DNA of 64,000 nt from positions 1,302,001 to 1,366,000 of the forward strand of contig NZ_JAPEPO010000002.1 of the NCBI RefSeq assembly GCF_026340095.1, given 5' to 3'. Origin of the DNA: Streptomyces sp. NBC_01446 (lineage in GTDB: Bacteria; Actinomycetota; Actinomycetes; Streptomycetales; Streptomycetaceae). The notes beneath the pieces are model-generated. The model saw nothing but the letters and a program-made list of their open reading frames with translations, made no database searches and was not told where the DNA came from. Below, in pieces: positions 32,937-41,393 of the stretch; the stretch's first letter is position 1; every line of letters starts with the position of its first letter. The position numbers and the translations under genes are program-made.

Positions 32937-34094
32937 GTGAAGATCGTGACGCAGGTGAAGCTGATACCGGAGGCCGACCAGGCCGCCGCGCTGTCGGCGA
33001 CCCTGCGCACCGTTAACGAGGCCGCGTGCTGGGTGTCGCGGGTGGCGTTCAAGCGCGGCATTCCGCGTGAGTACGAGCTGCGCAAGCACACCTATGCGCA
33101 GCTCAAGGAACTCGGGCTCGGCGCTCAGGCGGCACAACACGTGATCAAGAAAACGCGTGACGCCTACACCACGTTGAAGGCGAACATCCGCGCCGGGAAC
33201 CTCGGCAAGACCGGCAGTAAGCGCCGGATCAAGGCCGAGTCGAAGCCGATCACGTTCCGGCCGAACGCGGCTCAGCCGTACGACGACCGGTGCCTTTCGT
33301 GGCAGTACGACGCCCAGACCGTGAGCATCTGGACGACGGCCGGTCGGCTCAAAGGTGTGCGGTTCCTGTGCTCGGCCAAGTCGCTCAAGACACTCCGCGA
33401 GTTCCGCAAGGGCGAAGCCGACCTGATCGAACGTGACGGCGTGTTCTACCTGATCGCCACGTGCGAGGTACCCGAGCCCGACGTGTACGAGCCGGACGGT
33501 TTCGTCGGCGTAGATCTCGGCATCGCCAACATCGCCACCACGTCCACCGGCTACCAGGCCGCCGGGCGCGGCCTCAACCGGTACCGCAAGCGGCAGCTAA
33601 CGCTGCGGGCCAAACTCCAGAAGAAGCGAACCAAGTCCGCCAAGCGCAGGCTCAAGGAACGCTCGCGCCGCGAGCAGCGGCACGCCAAGAACACCAACCA
33701 CGTCATCGCGAAGACGATTGTGACCGAGGCTGAACGCACCTCGGCCGGTATCGCCCTGGAAGAACTCACAGGCATCCGGCAGAGGGTACGGCTCCGCAAG
33801 CCGCAACGGGTCACGCTCCATTCCTGGGCCTTCTCCCAGCTCGGAGACTTCATCGTCTACAAGGCCCGGCGCGCCGGTGTGCCGCTGGTGTACGTCGATC
33901 CCGCGTACACCTCGCAGATGTGCTGCGAGTGCGGCCACACCGACAAGCGCAACCGTGTCGGTCAAGGTCTCTTCATCTGCCGGAACTGCGGGATCGTTGC
34001 CCACGCAGACCGGAACGCTTCCCACAACATCGCCGCACGCGGCGCTGCTGTGTGGACTGCGGGGCGTGAGTCACGCGTCCCTGCCACCCCATAG
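32937..34094 (+). CDS. tnpB: RNA-guided endonuclease TnpB (copy 3)
   Basis: A 385-residue TnpB starting at GTG 32937. All active-site features are canonical: Asp in FVGVDLGIANIATT, Glu in GIALEELTGIRQR, zinc finger CCECGHTDKRNR...CRNCG and final Asp in AHADRNASHNIAARG. It is encoded with an intact TnpA in an intact element, so it is the best candidate in this window for an active nuclease. By family function it would cut restored, element-free sites and favour retention of the transposon. Confidence 0.95.
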   Translation: MKIVTQVKLIPEADQAAALSATLRTVNEAACWVSRVAFKRGIPREYELRKHTYAQLKELGLGAQAAQHVIKKTRDAYTTLKANIRAGNLGKTGSKRRIKAESKPITFRPNAAQPYDDRCLSWQYDAQTVSIWTTAGRLKGVRFLCSAKSLKTLREFRKGEADLIERDGVFYLIATCEVPEPDVYEPDGFVGVDLGIANIATTSTGYQAAGRGLNRYRKRQLTLRAKLQKKRTKSAKRRLKERSRREQRHAKNTNHVIAKTIVTEAERTSAGIALEELTGIRQRVRLRKPQRVTLHSWAFSQLGDFIVYKARRAGVPLVYVDPAYTSQMCCECGHTDKRNRVGQGLFICRNCGIVAHADRNASHNIAARGAAVWTAGRESRVPATP

Positions 34095-34190
34095 CGGGTG
34101 TCTGGACGGAGGAGCCAACCCGGCAGCCAGCCGGGCACTACCTCCAAGCCCGGTCCTTTAGGGCCGGGTCAAGTTGACTGAGCTCGACGC
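33950..34190 (+). ncRNA. Putative omega RNA (reRNA) of TnpB copy 3
   Basis: Expected from the tnpB 3' end through the right-end hairpin (34149-34168) and TCAAG. The guide segment would begin at about 34174 (TTGACTGAGCTCGACGCG), which is acetamidase coding sequence. The upstream end is estimated from known TnpB systems, not seen. Confidence 0.45.
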
Positions 34191-34371
34191 GTACCAGTTC
34201 GCCTCGCAGACCGTCGAGTCCCCGCTCGCCAACGTCTGCGACACGAACTACACCTGCGTGGCCAAGCTCCGTAAGGAATGGCTGCCGGCACGGGACACCC
34301 ACCGTGGGCTGCACGCGCACTTGAGGGACGTCGCCGCGACGCTCCCCCGCCCGGACCACCGCACCTTCTGA
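34174..34371 (+). pseudogene. Acetamidase/formamidase, C-terminal fragment
   Basis: The frame reads TELDAYQFASQTVESPLANV and continues with CDTNYTCVAKLRKEWLP, the C-terminal signature of the same acetamidase family as the fragment ending at 32390. It is separated from it only by the IS605 element. TTG at 34174 is not a real start. The normal stop is at 34369-34371. Confidence 0.88.
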
Positions 34372-34431
34372 CGACACATGTTCGTTGACAAAGCCCTGCC
34401 CCATCGCCCCCACCAGAGAGGCAGACCCGTC

Positions 34432-35028
34432 ATGGACCGAAGGCCACTTCCGAGCCGGCGCCGGTTACTCCAGGCCGGCGCCCTCGCCGCCGTGCCCGCA
34501 GCGCTGCTTCCCGGCGCCCGCGCCTCCGCCGGAGCGCAGGCCGTCGACTATCCGGGCGCCGAGTCCGTCCCGGCCAGCACCTCCAACTACACGGCGTCCA
34601 GCCGCCCCACCAGCTATCCCCTGAACTACGTGATCATCCACGTCACCCAGGAGACGTACGCCGACGCCCTGGCCATCTTCCAGAACCCGGCCAAGCAGGT
34701 CTCCGCGCACTACGTGGTCCGCTCGTCCGACGGCCACATCGCCCAGTGCGTCCGCGAGCGCAACATCGCCTGGCACGCGGGGAACTGGGACTACAACACC
34801 CGCAGCATCGGCATCGAGCACGAGGGCTGGGTCGACCAGCCGGAGTACTTCACCGACGCCCTCTACCAGTCGTCCGCCAACCTCACGGCAGCGATCTGCG
34901 CCAAGTACGGCATTCCGATGGACCGCGCGCACATCCTCGGGCACTCCGAGGTCCCCGGCACGGACCACACGGACCCGGGACCGTATTGGGACTGGACCCG
35001 CTACATCCGAATGGTCAACTTCGCCTGA
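34432..35028 (+). CDS. Secreted N-acetylmuramoyl-L-alanine amidase
   Basis: A 198-residue Amidase_2 enzyme cleaving the MurNAc-L-Ala bond of peptidoglycan. Residues 1-32 are a twin-arginine-type signal (PSRRRLLQAGALAAVPAALL, ending ASAGA). Zinc ligands are His in YVIIHVTQE, His in HILGHSEVPGTDH and Asp in TDPGPYWDW. Catalytic Glu/Tyr lie around SIGIEHEGWVDQ. ATG 34432 follows GAGAGG. Tat export is inferred from the RR motif. It is a single gene, not coupled to the broken acetamidase before it. Confidence 0.92.
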   Translation: MDRRPLPSRRRLLQAGALAAVPAALLPGARASAGAQAVDYPGAESVPASTSNYTASSRPTSYPLNYVIIHVTQETYADALAIFQNPAKQVSAHYVVRSSDGHIAQCVRERNIAWHAGNWDYNTRSIGIEHEGWVDQPEYFTDALYQSSANLTAAICAKYGIPMDRAHILGHSEVPGTDHTDPGPYWDWTRYIRMVNFA

Positions 35029-35183
35029 GGAGCGGCGGACCGCAGCGGGTTCGGCCTGCCCGGCGCGCACGCACTGTGACGCATCCGTGCGGATCAGTGT
35101 CGGGACGCTTGTCCGTATGCGTCCCCGGCGCGACGATGTCCCCACAGCGATGCACCGCCGCATCGCCCGCCGGGGAGGCCGAC

Positions 35184-36482
35184 TTGACCGATCCATGGGT
35201 GGCCCTGGAGCCGGGCACCGATCCGTCCGAGCGGGTACGGGTCCTGCGCCGCGCGCACGAGACGTTCACCGCCGCGGGGACCGTGTCCCGGCCGGTGCGC
35301 TCCGTGGTGGCCGATTCCTGGCGGCGCTCCGCCGGGGCGCGCGTCAGCCCGGACGCGTCGGCGTCGGTGGAGCTGAGCGACGGCGATCTCGGGGCGTATC
35401 GCGCCGAGCATCCCCTGGCCCGGGTCATGCCGCTGTTCCGTGAACTCATGGGGACGTTCGCCCGGGACGGCGAGCATCTGCTCGCCGTGTGCGACGCGCA
35501 CGGCAGGCTGCTGTGGGTCGAGGGCGACCGGACGACCCGGCAGCGGGCGGGGACGATGAACTTCGTGCCGGGCGCGTGCTGGTCGGAGACGGCGATGGGG
35601 ACGAACGCGCCGGGTACGGCCGTGGCGGTCGACCGGCCCGTCCAGGTGTTCGCCGCCGAGCACTTCATCCGGCGCGTCCAGCCGTGGACCTGCGCGGCGG
35701 CCCCTGTGCACGATCCGCGTTCGGGGCGGCTGCTCGGCGCCGTCGACATCACGGGCGGGGACGGGCTGGCCCATCCGCACAGCCTTGCGTTCGTGCAGGC
35801 GGTGGCCCGTGCGGCGGAGTCCCAGCTCGCGCTGCTCGCACCCCCGCCCTCGGACGCGGACAGCCTCCGGCTCACCGCGCTCGGCCGGGACGAGGCCCTG
35901 CTCATCACCAGCGCCGGACGCAAGATCCGACTCAGCCGCCGGCACAGCGAGATCCTCGTCCTGCTGGCCCGCCACCCGGAGGGCCTGACCGGCGACGAGT
36001 TGCTGTGCGCGCTGTACGAGGACGAGTCGGTCACACCCGTGACGCTGCGGGCCGAACTGGCGCGTCTGCGCCGGGTACTCGGCCCCGACATCCTCGGCTC
36101 GCGCCCCTACCGCCTGGCCTCCCCCGTCGAGTCCGACTTCGGGACGGTCGAGCGGCGCCTGGGGACGGGTGCGGTGACGGCGGCCGCCGCCGTGTTCGGC
36201 GGACCGCTGCTGCCCGGCTCGCAGGCTCCGGCCGTCGTTCGCATACGGCGCAGGCTCACCGACGCGATACGGGCCGCGCTCATCGCGCGGGGCGACCCCG
36301 ACCTGCTGGCGGACTGGGCGCACGCACCGTGGGGTGAGGAGGACCTCGACGTGTGGCGGGCGCTGGCCTCGGTGCGTCCCGCGCCGCCCGTGCTGGCCCG
36401 TCTCAGGGAGCTCGACGCGGAGCAGGCCGTGCCCGGCTCCCCGACGTCGTACGCAACGTATCTGCAACGTCCGCGCGCCTAG
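35184..36482 (+). CDS. GAF-domain transcriptional regulator of aldehyde dehydrogenase
   Basis: A 432-residue AcoR-like regulator without an AAA domain, typical of streptomycetes. The N-terminus TDPWVALEPGTDPSERVRVL and VVADSWRRSAGARV is the family opening. The GAF domain covers about residues 60-215 (LLAVCDAHGRLLWVEGD, GACWSETAMGTNAPGTAV). The C-terminal part has a winged-helix element (RRHSEILVLLARHPEGLTGDELLCALYEDE). TTG 35184 is preferred since GGGGAGG lies 5 nt upstream. Immediately downstream (54 bp) is the aldehyde dehydrogenase it probably activates in response to aldehyde or alcohol. Confidence 0.88.
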   Translation: MTDPWVALEPGTDPSERVRVLRRAHETFTAAGTVSRPVRSVVADSWRRSAGARVSPDASASVELSDGDLGAYRAEHPLARVMPLFRELMGTFARDGEHLLAVCDAHGRLLWVEGDRTTRQRAGTMNFVPGACWSETAMGTNAPGTAVAVDRPVQVFAAEHFIRRVQPWTCAAAPVHDPRSGRLLGAVDITGGDGLAHPHSLAFVQAVARAAESQLALLAPPPSDADSLRLTALGRDEALLITSAGRKIRLSRRHSEILVLLARHPEGLTGDELLCALYEDESVTPVTLRAELARLRRVLGPDILGSRPYRLASPVESDFGTVERRLGTGAVTAAAAVFGGPLLPGSQAPAVVRIRRRLTDAIRAALIARGDPDLLADWAHAPWGEEDLDVWRALASVRPAPPVLARLRELDAEQAVPGSPTSYATYLQRPRA

Positions 36483-36536
36483 CCTCCGTGCGAAAGCTGC
36501 CCAACGGCGGGCGGCTCGCACGGGAGGCCAGCCAAG

Positions 36537-38060
36537 ATGACCCTTTACGCAGCGCCCGGTACCAACGGCTCAGTCGTCTCCTACCAGTCCCGCTACGACC
36601 ACTTCATCGGCGGCGAGTACGTGCCGCCGGCCCTCGGCCAGTACTTCGAGAACCCGAGTCCGGTCAACGGTAAGCCGTTCACGGAGATCGCCCGGGGCAC
36701 CGAGGCGGACGTCGAGCGCGCCCTCGACGCGGCGCACGCCGCCGCCCCCGCCTGGGGCCGTGCGTCGCCCACCGCGCGCGCCGACATCCTCCTCAAGATC
36801 GCCGACCGGATGGAGGCGAATCTGGAGAAGCTGGCGGTCGCCGAGACCTGGGAGAACGGCAAGCCGGTCCGCGAGACGCTCGCCGCCGACATCCCGCTCG
36901 CCATCGACCACTTCCGCTACTTCGCGGGTGCCCTGCGCGCCCAGGAGGGCTCGCTCAGCGAGATCGACGACGACACGATCGCGTACCACTTCCACGAGCC
37001 GCTCGGTGTCGTGGCGCAGATCATTCCGTGGAACTTCCCGATTCTGATGGCCACTTGGAAGCTGGCCCCGGCGCTCGCCGCGGGTAACGCGGTCGTCCTC
37101 AAGCCCGCCGAGCAGACCCCGGCGTCCATCCACTACTGGCTGAGCCTGGTCGCCGACCTGCTGCCGCCGGGTGTCGTGAACGTCGTCAACGGCTTCGGCG
37201 TGGAGGCGGGCAAGCCGCTCGCGTCCAGCGCGCGCGTGGCGAAGGTCGCGTTCACCGGCGAGACGACGACGGGCCGGCTGATCATGCAGTACGCGTCCGA
37301 GAACATCAAGCCGGTCACCCTCGAACTCGGCGGCAAGTCGCCGAACATCTTCTTCGACGACGTGTGGGCGAAGGACGACGACTTCCGCGACAAGGCCCTC
37401 GAGGGTTTCACGATGTTCGCCCTCAACCAGGGCGAGGTCTGCACGTGCCCCTCGCGTGCGCTGATCCAGCAGGGTCACTACAACGAGTTCCTCGACGCGG
37501 CGATCGCGCGCACGGAGGCCATCAAGCCGGGCAACCCGCTCGACACCGACACGATGATCGGCGCCCAGGCGTCCAACGACCAGCTCCAGAAGATCCTCTC
37601 CTACCTGGACATCGGCCAGCAGGAGGGCGCGAAGGTCCTGACGGGCGGTCAGCGTATCGAATACGACGGTGAGTTGGCGGGCGGGTACTACGTCCAGCCC
37701 ACGATCTTCGAGGGCAACAACCGCATGCGGATCTTCCAGGAGGAGATCTTCGGCCCGGTCGTCTCGGTCGCCTCGTTCGCCGACTACGACGACGCCATCA
37801 AGATCGCCAACGACACGCTGTACGGCCTCGGCGCGGGCGTGTGGACCCGAGACATCAACACGGCCTACCGGGCGGGCCGTTCGATCCAGGCGGGCCGCGT
37901 CTGGACGAACTGCTATCACGCGTACCCGGCCCACGCCGCCTTCGGCGGCTACAAGCAGTCGGGAATCGGCCGCGAGAACCACAAGATGATGCTGGAGCAC
38001 TACCAGCAGACGAAGAACCTGCTGGTGTCGTACTCGGCCCAGAAGCTCGGCTTCTTCTAG
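36537..38060 (+). CDS. Aldehyde dehydrogenase (ExaC/acetaldehyde type)
   Basis: A 507-residue NAD-dependent aldehyde dehydrogenase. The catalytic Glu is in VTLELGGKSPNIFF (about residue 262) and the catalytic Cys in NQGEVCTCPSR (about residue 302). PWNFPILMATWKLAPAL is the cofactor segment and the C-terminus ends YSAQKLGFF. This acetaldehyde/chloroacetaldehyde subgroup oxidises aldehydes from alcohol metabolism. GGGAGG lies 9 nt upstream. A perfect terminator follows 10 bp after the stop. A remnant of a second copy lies at 45474. Confidence 0.95.
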   Translation: MTLYAAPGTNGSVVSYQSRYDHFIGGEYVPPALGQYFENPSPVNGKPFTEIARGTEADVERALDAAHAAAPAWGRASPTARADILLKIADRMEANLEKLAVAETWENGKPVRETLAADIPLAIDHFRYFAGALRAQEGSLSEIDDDTIAYHFHEPLGVVAQIIPWNFPILMATWKLAPALAAGNAVVLKPAEQTPASIHYWLSLVADLLPPGVVNVVNGFGVEAGKPLASSARVAKVAFTGETTTGRLIMQYASENIKPVTLELGGKSPNIFFDDVWAKDDDFRDKALEGFTMFALNQGEVCTCPSRALIQQGHYNEFLDAAIARTEAIKPGNPLDTDTMIGAQASNDQLQKILSYLDIGQQEGAKVLTGGQRIEYDGELAGGYYVQPTIFEGNNRMRIFQEEIFGPVVSVASFADYDDAIKIANDTLYGLGAGVWTRDINTAYRAGRSIQAGRVWTNCYHAYPAHAAFGGYKQSGIGRENHKMMLEHYQQTKNLLVSYSAQKLGFF

Positions 38061-38070
38061 GGGCACGAGA

Positions 38071-38110
38071 AAAGGCGCCTGCCCTGGGCCTTTGCCCGGC
38101 AGGCGCCTTT
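38071..38110 (+). terminator. Rho-independent-like terminator of the aldehyde dehydrogenase
   Basis: A perfect 13-bp stem, AAAGGCGCCTGCC (38071-38083) with GGCAGGCGCCTTT (38098-38110), and a 14-nt loop. Confidence 0.92.
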
Positions 38111-38112
38111 GG

Positions 38113-38139
38113 CTCGATTCGCTCGATTCGCTCGACTCG
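38113..38139. repeat. Three tandem 9-bp units CTCGAYTCG
   Basis: CTCGATTCG, CTCGATTCG and CTCGACTCG follow directly after the terminator, and a degenerate fourth unit CTCGGAGCG continues to 38148. A small slippage-prone array in a non-coding gap. Confidence 0.8.
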
Positions 38140-38226
38140 CTCGGAGCGAGAACCGAGCGGATCACCGGCAGCAGCAGCCTGTCTGCAGCCGTCGGCTGTC
38201 GGGCCGGCCGACGGCGTCCGCGTCGG

Positions 38227-39699
38227 TCAGCGGGTGCGGAGACTGCTGGTGTACACGTCCGTACGGTTGTGTGGCGCGCCGGAGTGGGTCTCGGTGAGCA
38301 CCGCCCGTACCCCCTTGCCGTCGGCCACCAGGCCTTGGTAGTCGCCGAGGAAGTAGCCCCCGGCGAACGGCGCCTGCAGCCAGTCGAAGACCCGCGAGAT
38401 CCGCCGTTCGGTCCGGCGCTTCGAATTTCCGTGCGGCAGCGTGGCCAGTTGGTAGGCGGTGGGCAGGGTGGTGGTGTTGCCCGGCTTGAGGAAGCGCAGG
38501 TCGTAGTAGGTGAGCGCGACCGTGCCCCGCTCGTCGACCGCGATGGACGGGGAGAAGGCCGGCACGCTCTTCGGGCTGATCAGCTTCGGGCTCCCCCAGG
38601 TGCGTCCGCGGTCGGTGGACCGCACGAGCTGGACGGAGTCGAACTTGCCACCGGAGAAGTCCGCGCCCTCGTAGGCCATGTACAGCGTGCCCGTCTTGGG
38701 GTCGATGGCCGGGCTGGGCAGGGTGGACCCGGCGCGCAACAGCTTGGTGGGGTCGTTCGGGTCGACCTCCGGTACGGAGGTGTCCCGGGCCACGGTGACC
38801 GGGGCGCTCCAGGTCTTTCCTGCGTCGGTCGAGGTGACCATCGCGTAGTGGGCTTCGACGACGGTGCTCAGGTCGTCGGTCAAGGTGATCCGGTCGAAGA
38901 AGTCGTACAGGGTGCCGGTGTGCCGGTCGACGACGATTTGGTGGCCGATGGTCTGTGTGTTGGGCACGGTGCTGGTATCGACGAACTGCCGGGCCCTGCT
39001 CCAGGTACGGCCGCCGTCGCGGGTGAGGGAGATGTAGCCGGGACCGTCGAGGGAGCTGGGGCCGGGCGGATCATTGTCGAGGCGGTTCCAGACCTGGTAG
39101 GCGGTGCCCTTGCGGATGGGGTCAGCGGTGAGTGAGGGCTTGTCGTTGAAGAACGGCTCCTCGTCGACGTGCGTGGTGGTGAGGTTCCGCCAAGTGCGGC
39201 CGCCGTCGCGGGACGTGGCGGCCAGGAGGGCGCTGCGCGTGCTCTTCGTGAAGTCGACGCCCTCCCCGCCTGCGTAGACGGTACCGTCCGGTCCGGTGCT
39301 CACCCAGGGGTCGGAGGCCCGTTCGAAGTCCGCGCCGCCGGGGGCGCACAGGCTGAAGGGCAGTGTGCTCCGGTGGAAGGTGTGGCCGTCCGTGGTCCAG
39401 CCGGCCACCAGGCCACGGGCGCCGCCGTCGTTCCAGCGGTCCTGCTGGAACACGGTGACCACGCGCTTCGGGTGGCGCGGATCGACGGACAGGTACGGCT
39501 CGACCTCGGTGGCCGGGTAGACGATGCTGTCGGGGGACCTCGCGCCGATGGTGCAGTGCGCGTACGGGTCTCCGTGGGACACCTTGACCAGTGGTGTGCC
39601 GTCGGGGTTCCGGTCTGCTGCGGCGGGAGTTGCGCCGGTGGCCGTGACGAGCAGGAGCGCGGCGGTGGTGACGGCGGTCAGGGGCAGAAAGACGCGCAT
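38227..39699 (-). CDS. Secreted Asp-box (sialidase-like) beta-propeller protein
   Basis: A 490-residue exported protein. The signal peptide covers residues 1-29 (RVFLPLTAVTTAALLLVTATG, ending PAAA), read here in two parts. The mature protein has at least four BNR/Asp-box motifs of the S-x-D-x-G-x-T-W type: SRDGGRTWR, TRDGGRTWS, STDAGKTWS and STDRGRTWG, as in six-bladed sialidase propellers. I do not see a clear sialidase Arg triad (the FRIP motif is absent), so the enzymatic role is uncertain. ATG 39699 has a GGAGGAG site. No operon partners. Confidence 0.85.
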   Translation of the reverse strand: MRVFLPLTAVTTAALLLVTATGATPAAADRNPDGTPLVKVSHGDPYAHCTIGARSPDSIVYPATEVEPYLSVDPRHPKRVVTVFQQDRWNDGGARGLVAGWTTDGHTFHRSTLPFSLCAPGGADFERASDPWVSTGPDGTVYAGGEGVDFTKSTRSALLAATSRDGGRTWRNLTTTHVDEEPFFNDKPSLTADPIRKGTAYQVWNRLDNDPPGPSSLDGPGYISLTRDGGRTWSRARQFVDTSTVPNTQTIGHQIVVDRHTGTLYDFFDRITLTDDLSTVVEAHYAMVTSTDAGKTWSAPVTVARDTSVPEVDPNDPTKLLRAGSTLPSPAIDPKTGTLYMAYEGADFSGGKFDSVQLVRSTDRGRTWGSPKLISPKSVPAFSPSIAVDERGTVALTYYDLRFLKPGNTTTLPTAYQLATLPHGNSKRRTERRISRVFDWLQAPFAGGYFLGDYQGLVADGKGVRAVLTETHSGAPHNRTDVYTSSLRTR

Positions 39700-40301
39700 G
39701 CGGGATCTCCTCCGGGCCTGGCGGCCGGGGTGCGGGACCGCCGTCATCGGGGCGGCCTGGGGCGCGGAGGCGTGCCGGAACGCGGGGTGGGGCGACTCCG
39801 CTTGATCCTTTTCGGCGTTGTGGCCGGTGCCCTTGATGGGCCGAAAGGCGGAGTCCTCCCCGGGGTCGTCGAGGAGCACGGCGGAGCCGACCGGCGGTGC
39901 ACCGTGCCGGTCGGCTCGTTGATCGTGCTGTTACCGCGGCGACTCGCAGGGCCCCGGAGAGGGCCGTGGGCCGCGTGGCGGTTGGCGATGTCGGCGGGGG
40001 TAGGCCTTGGCTCGGACGGGATGGTGGAGCGGGATGACCTGTTGGACCTCTTGCACGGTGGGATGAGTCAGGGCATCGGCAAGGGCCATCTCCATGGGGC
40101 AGCGGCGCGATCATCGCCCGCGCCAGAAGGAAGACTCCCTCACCGTCGGCACATCCAGGCTCGAGGCCGGTGGGGCTGCTCGTTCTTCTGCGCCTTCCCC
40201 GGGCGCATCTCCCGGGAGAAAGTTCAAGTCGTCGTATGGCGACGCCCCACAGCCCGCACCCCGGCCGCTGCACAGCCAAGAAATCCGAACGACGTCGTCG
40301 G
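39700..40301. other. No recognisable gene
   Basis: About 600 bp with several long open frames of poor codon bias on both strands, none with a family motif. The part next to 39700 should hold the promoter of the Asp-box protein gene. A minus-strand stretch near 40040-40110 reads ALADALTHPTVQEVQQV and may be debris of a gene, but it cannot be assigned. Confidence 0.4.
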
Positions 40302-40545
40302 TCACCGTATGACGACGTGGCCGATGCTGGTCAGGACGGCGGCGAGCGCGGTGTTCATGACGTCGCGGACCGCGTCGACGCGATGACGGCCTTGGCTTCG
40401 AGGCGGTCGGCGTCCACCATCGCGAGTGCCGCGGTGTCGAGACGGGCGCGGGCGAACCACCCGACGGTGGACCGGGTGCCGTCACCCCGTACGCACCGCG
40501 CGCCGGGTGCTCCGGCCGGGCTGGTTGCCCAGCCGTGCGCCGGCT
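40302..40545 (-). pseudogene. Frameshifted remnant of unknown gene
   Basis: On the minus strand, GC3-biased coding sequence runs as GWFARARLDTAALAMVDAD and RLEAKAVIA. It then needs one restored base (GCGTCGACG to GCGGTCGACG) to continue as VDAVRDVMNTALAAVLTSIG up to the TGA at 40302-40304. Neither side alone makes a full protein and no family is recognised. It abuts the small secreted protein gene. Confidence 0.45.
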
Positions 40546-40547
40546 GA

Positions 40548-40754
40548 TCAAGTGATCGGCTGCGTGGTCCCGTCAGGCATCATGCAGGCGTAGCCTGCGT
40601 AGGGGCGTGCCGTGACCTGTCCGCCGGCGGCCGTGCACTCGTCTCTGGTGATGTTCGGAGACGAGGCGGCCGCGGCGCTGACAGTGCCGACGGCGCCCAT
40701 GCCCGCAAGGGTTGCCGCGGCAAGGGCGAGGCCCAGGACTCTTCGCATGCGCAT
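40548..40754 (-). CDS. Small secreted protein
   Basis: A 68-residue exported peptide with an excellent site (GGAGGAGG) before ATG. The signal peptide covers residues 1-29 (MRMRRVLGLALAAATLAGM onward, cleavage near SAAAA). The mature part of about 38 residues has two cysteines (RDECTAAGG and GYACMMPDG), probably one disulfide. No known family; small cysteine-pair peptides like this are common in streptomycetes. Confidence 0.8.
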   Translation of the reverse strand: MRMRRVLGLALAAATLAGMGAVGTVSAAAASSPNITRDECTAAGGQVTARPYAGYACMMPDGTTQPIT

Positions 40755-41108
40755 GACTTCCTCCTCCTGTCACGCGCCTCCGTCCGGCCTTCGGGAAGGA
40801 CGAGTCTCAAGACGACGGCCCCCTCATACTCAGCATGGGCGCTCCGCATATGGCCCGCGAGGCGAGGTTGGGCGCCGCGCCCGGGCAGTGACGGCCCGGC
40901 CCCGGAGAGGCATGACGTCACCGCCCTCGACCGGCCGCATCGGTACGTACGCCACGTGCGCGTCGGCAGGAGAGGGGCGACGTCGAGGTCCTTGGCGTCG
41001 AGGCTGCCCACCCGGGCCGCGTTGTGTCCGGGCAGGCCGGGGATCGGGGAGGAGACGGGCCGTACCCTGCCTCCGATCGGTACCGGCGGCCGGCTGCCGC
41101 GCGGTCCG

Positions 41109-41384
41109 CTAACGCGGTTCGTGGGCCGCCGCCCGGCAGGCACCGGTCGCGGCGCCGCCCGCCACTCCGGCCCCGGACAGCCCGGTCACACAACTCTGCA
41201 GGTCTCCTACCACGCCACGACTGCAGGCTGCTGTGACGGCGCCGGAATCGGTGGCACCGGCCTGCATGGCCATCTGTGTGCAGGCGGGGATGTCCGCCTG
41301 CACCGTGGGCGCGGCGAGGACCACACCGCCGAGGCTGAGGGTCAGGCCGGTGAGGACACCGGCGATACGGGTCGACGTGCGCAT
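41109..41384 (-). CDS. Small secreted Ala/Gly-rich protein
   Basis: A 91-residue protein with a signal peptide (RTSTRIAGVLTGLTLSLGGV, cleavage near VQA). The mature part is Ala/Gly/Cys-rich with four cysteines (IPACTQ, AACSRG, QSCVTG, GACRAA), probably two disulfides. GTG 41393 is the alternative start, since GGAAGG lies 3 nt before GTG and 12 nt before ATG. No family recognised. Confidence 0.65.
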   Translation of the reverse strand: MRTSTRIAGVLTGLTLSLGGVVLAAPTVQADIPACTQMAMQAGATDSGAVTAACSRGVVGDLQSCVTGLSGAGVAGGAATGACRAAAHEPR

Positions 41385-41393
41385 GGGACGCAC

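Larger units (their letters stand above)
32391..34173 (+). mobile_element. Complete IS605-type element with tnpA and tnpB (copy 3)
   Basis: A 1.78-kb transposon inserted in the acetamidase gene. Left end: TTCTAGCGAGGA, then an 8-bp hairpin CCTGGGCG-TTCA-CGCCCAGG (32405-32424) and GAGGAATC. Right end: hairpin CCCGGTCC-TTTA-GGGCCGGG (34149-34168), then TCAAG. It carries divergent tnpA (minus) and tnpB (plus), 23 bp apart, the standard IS605 plan. TTG occurs at both junctions and no target duplication is seen, as expected. Removing the element rejoins the acetamidase frame. Confidence 0.88.

Noticed and set aside
39169..40386. A 405-codon plus-strand frame across the Asp-box protein start
   Set aside because: Antisense to a gene with a signal peptide, ribosome site and four Asp boxes; the frame itself has no motif.
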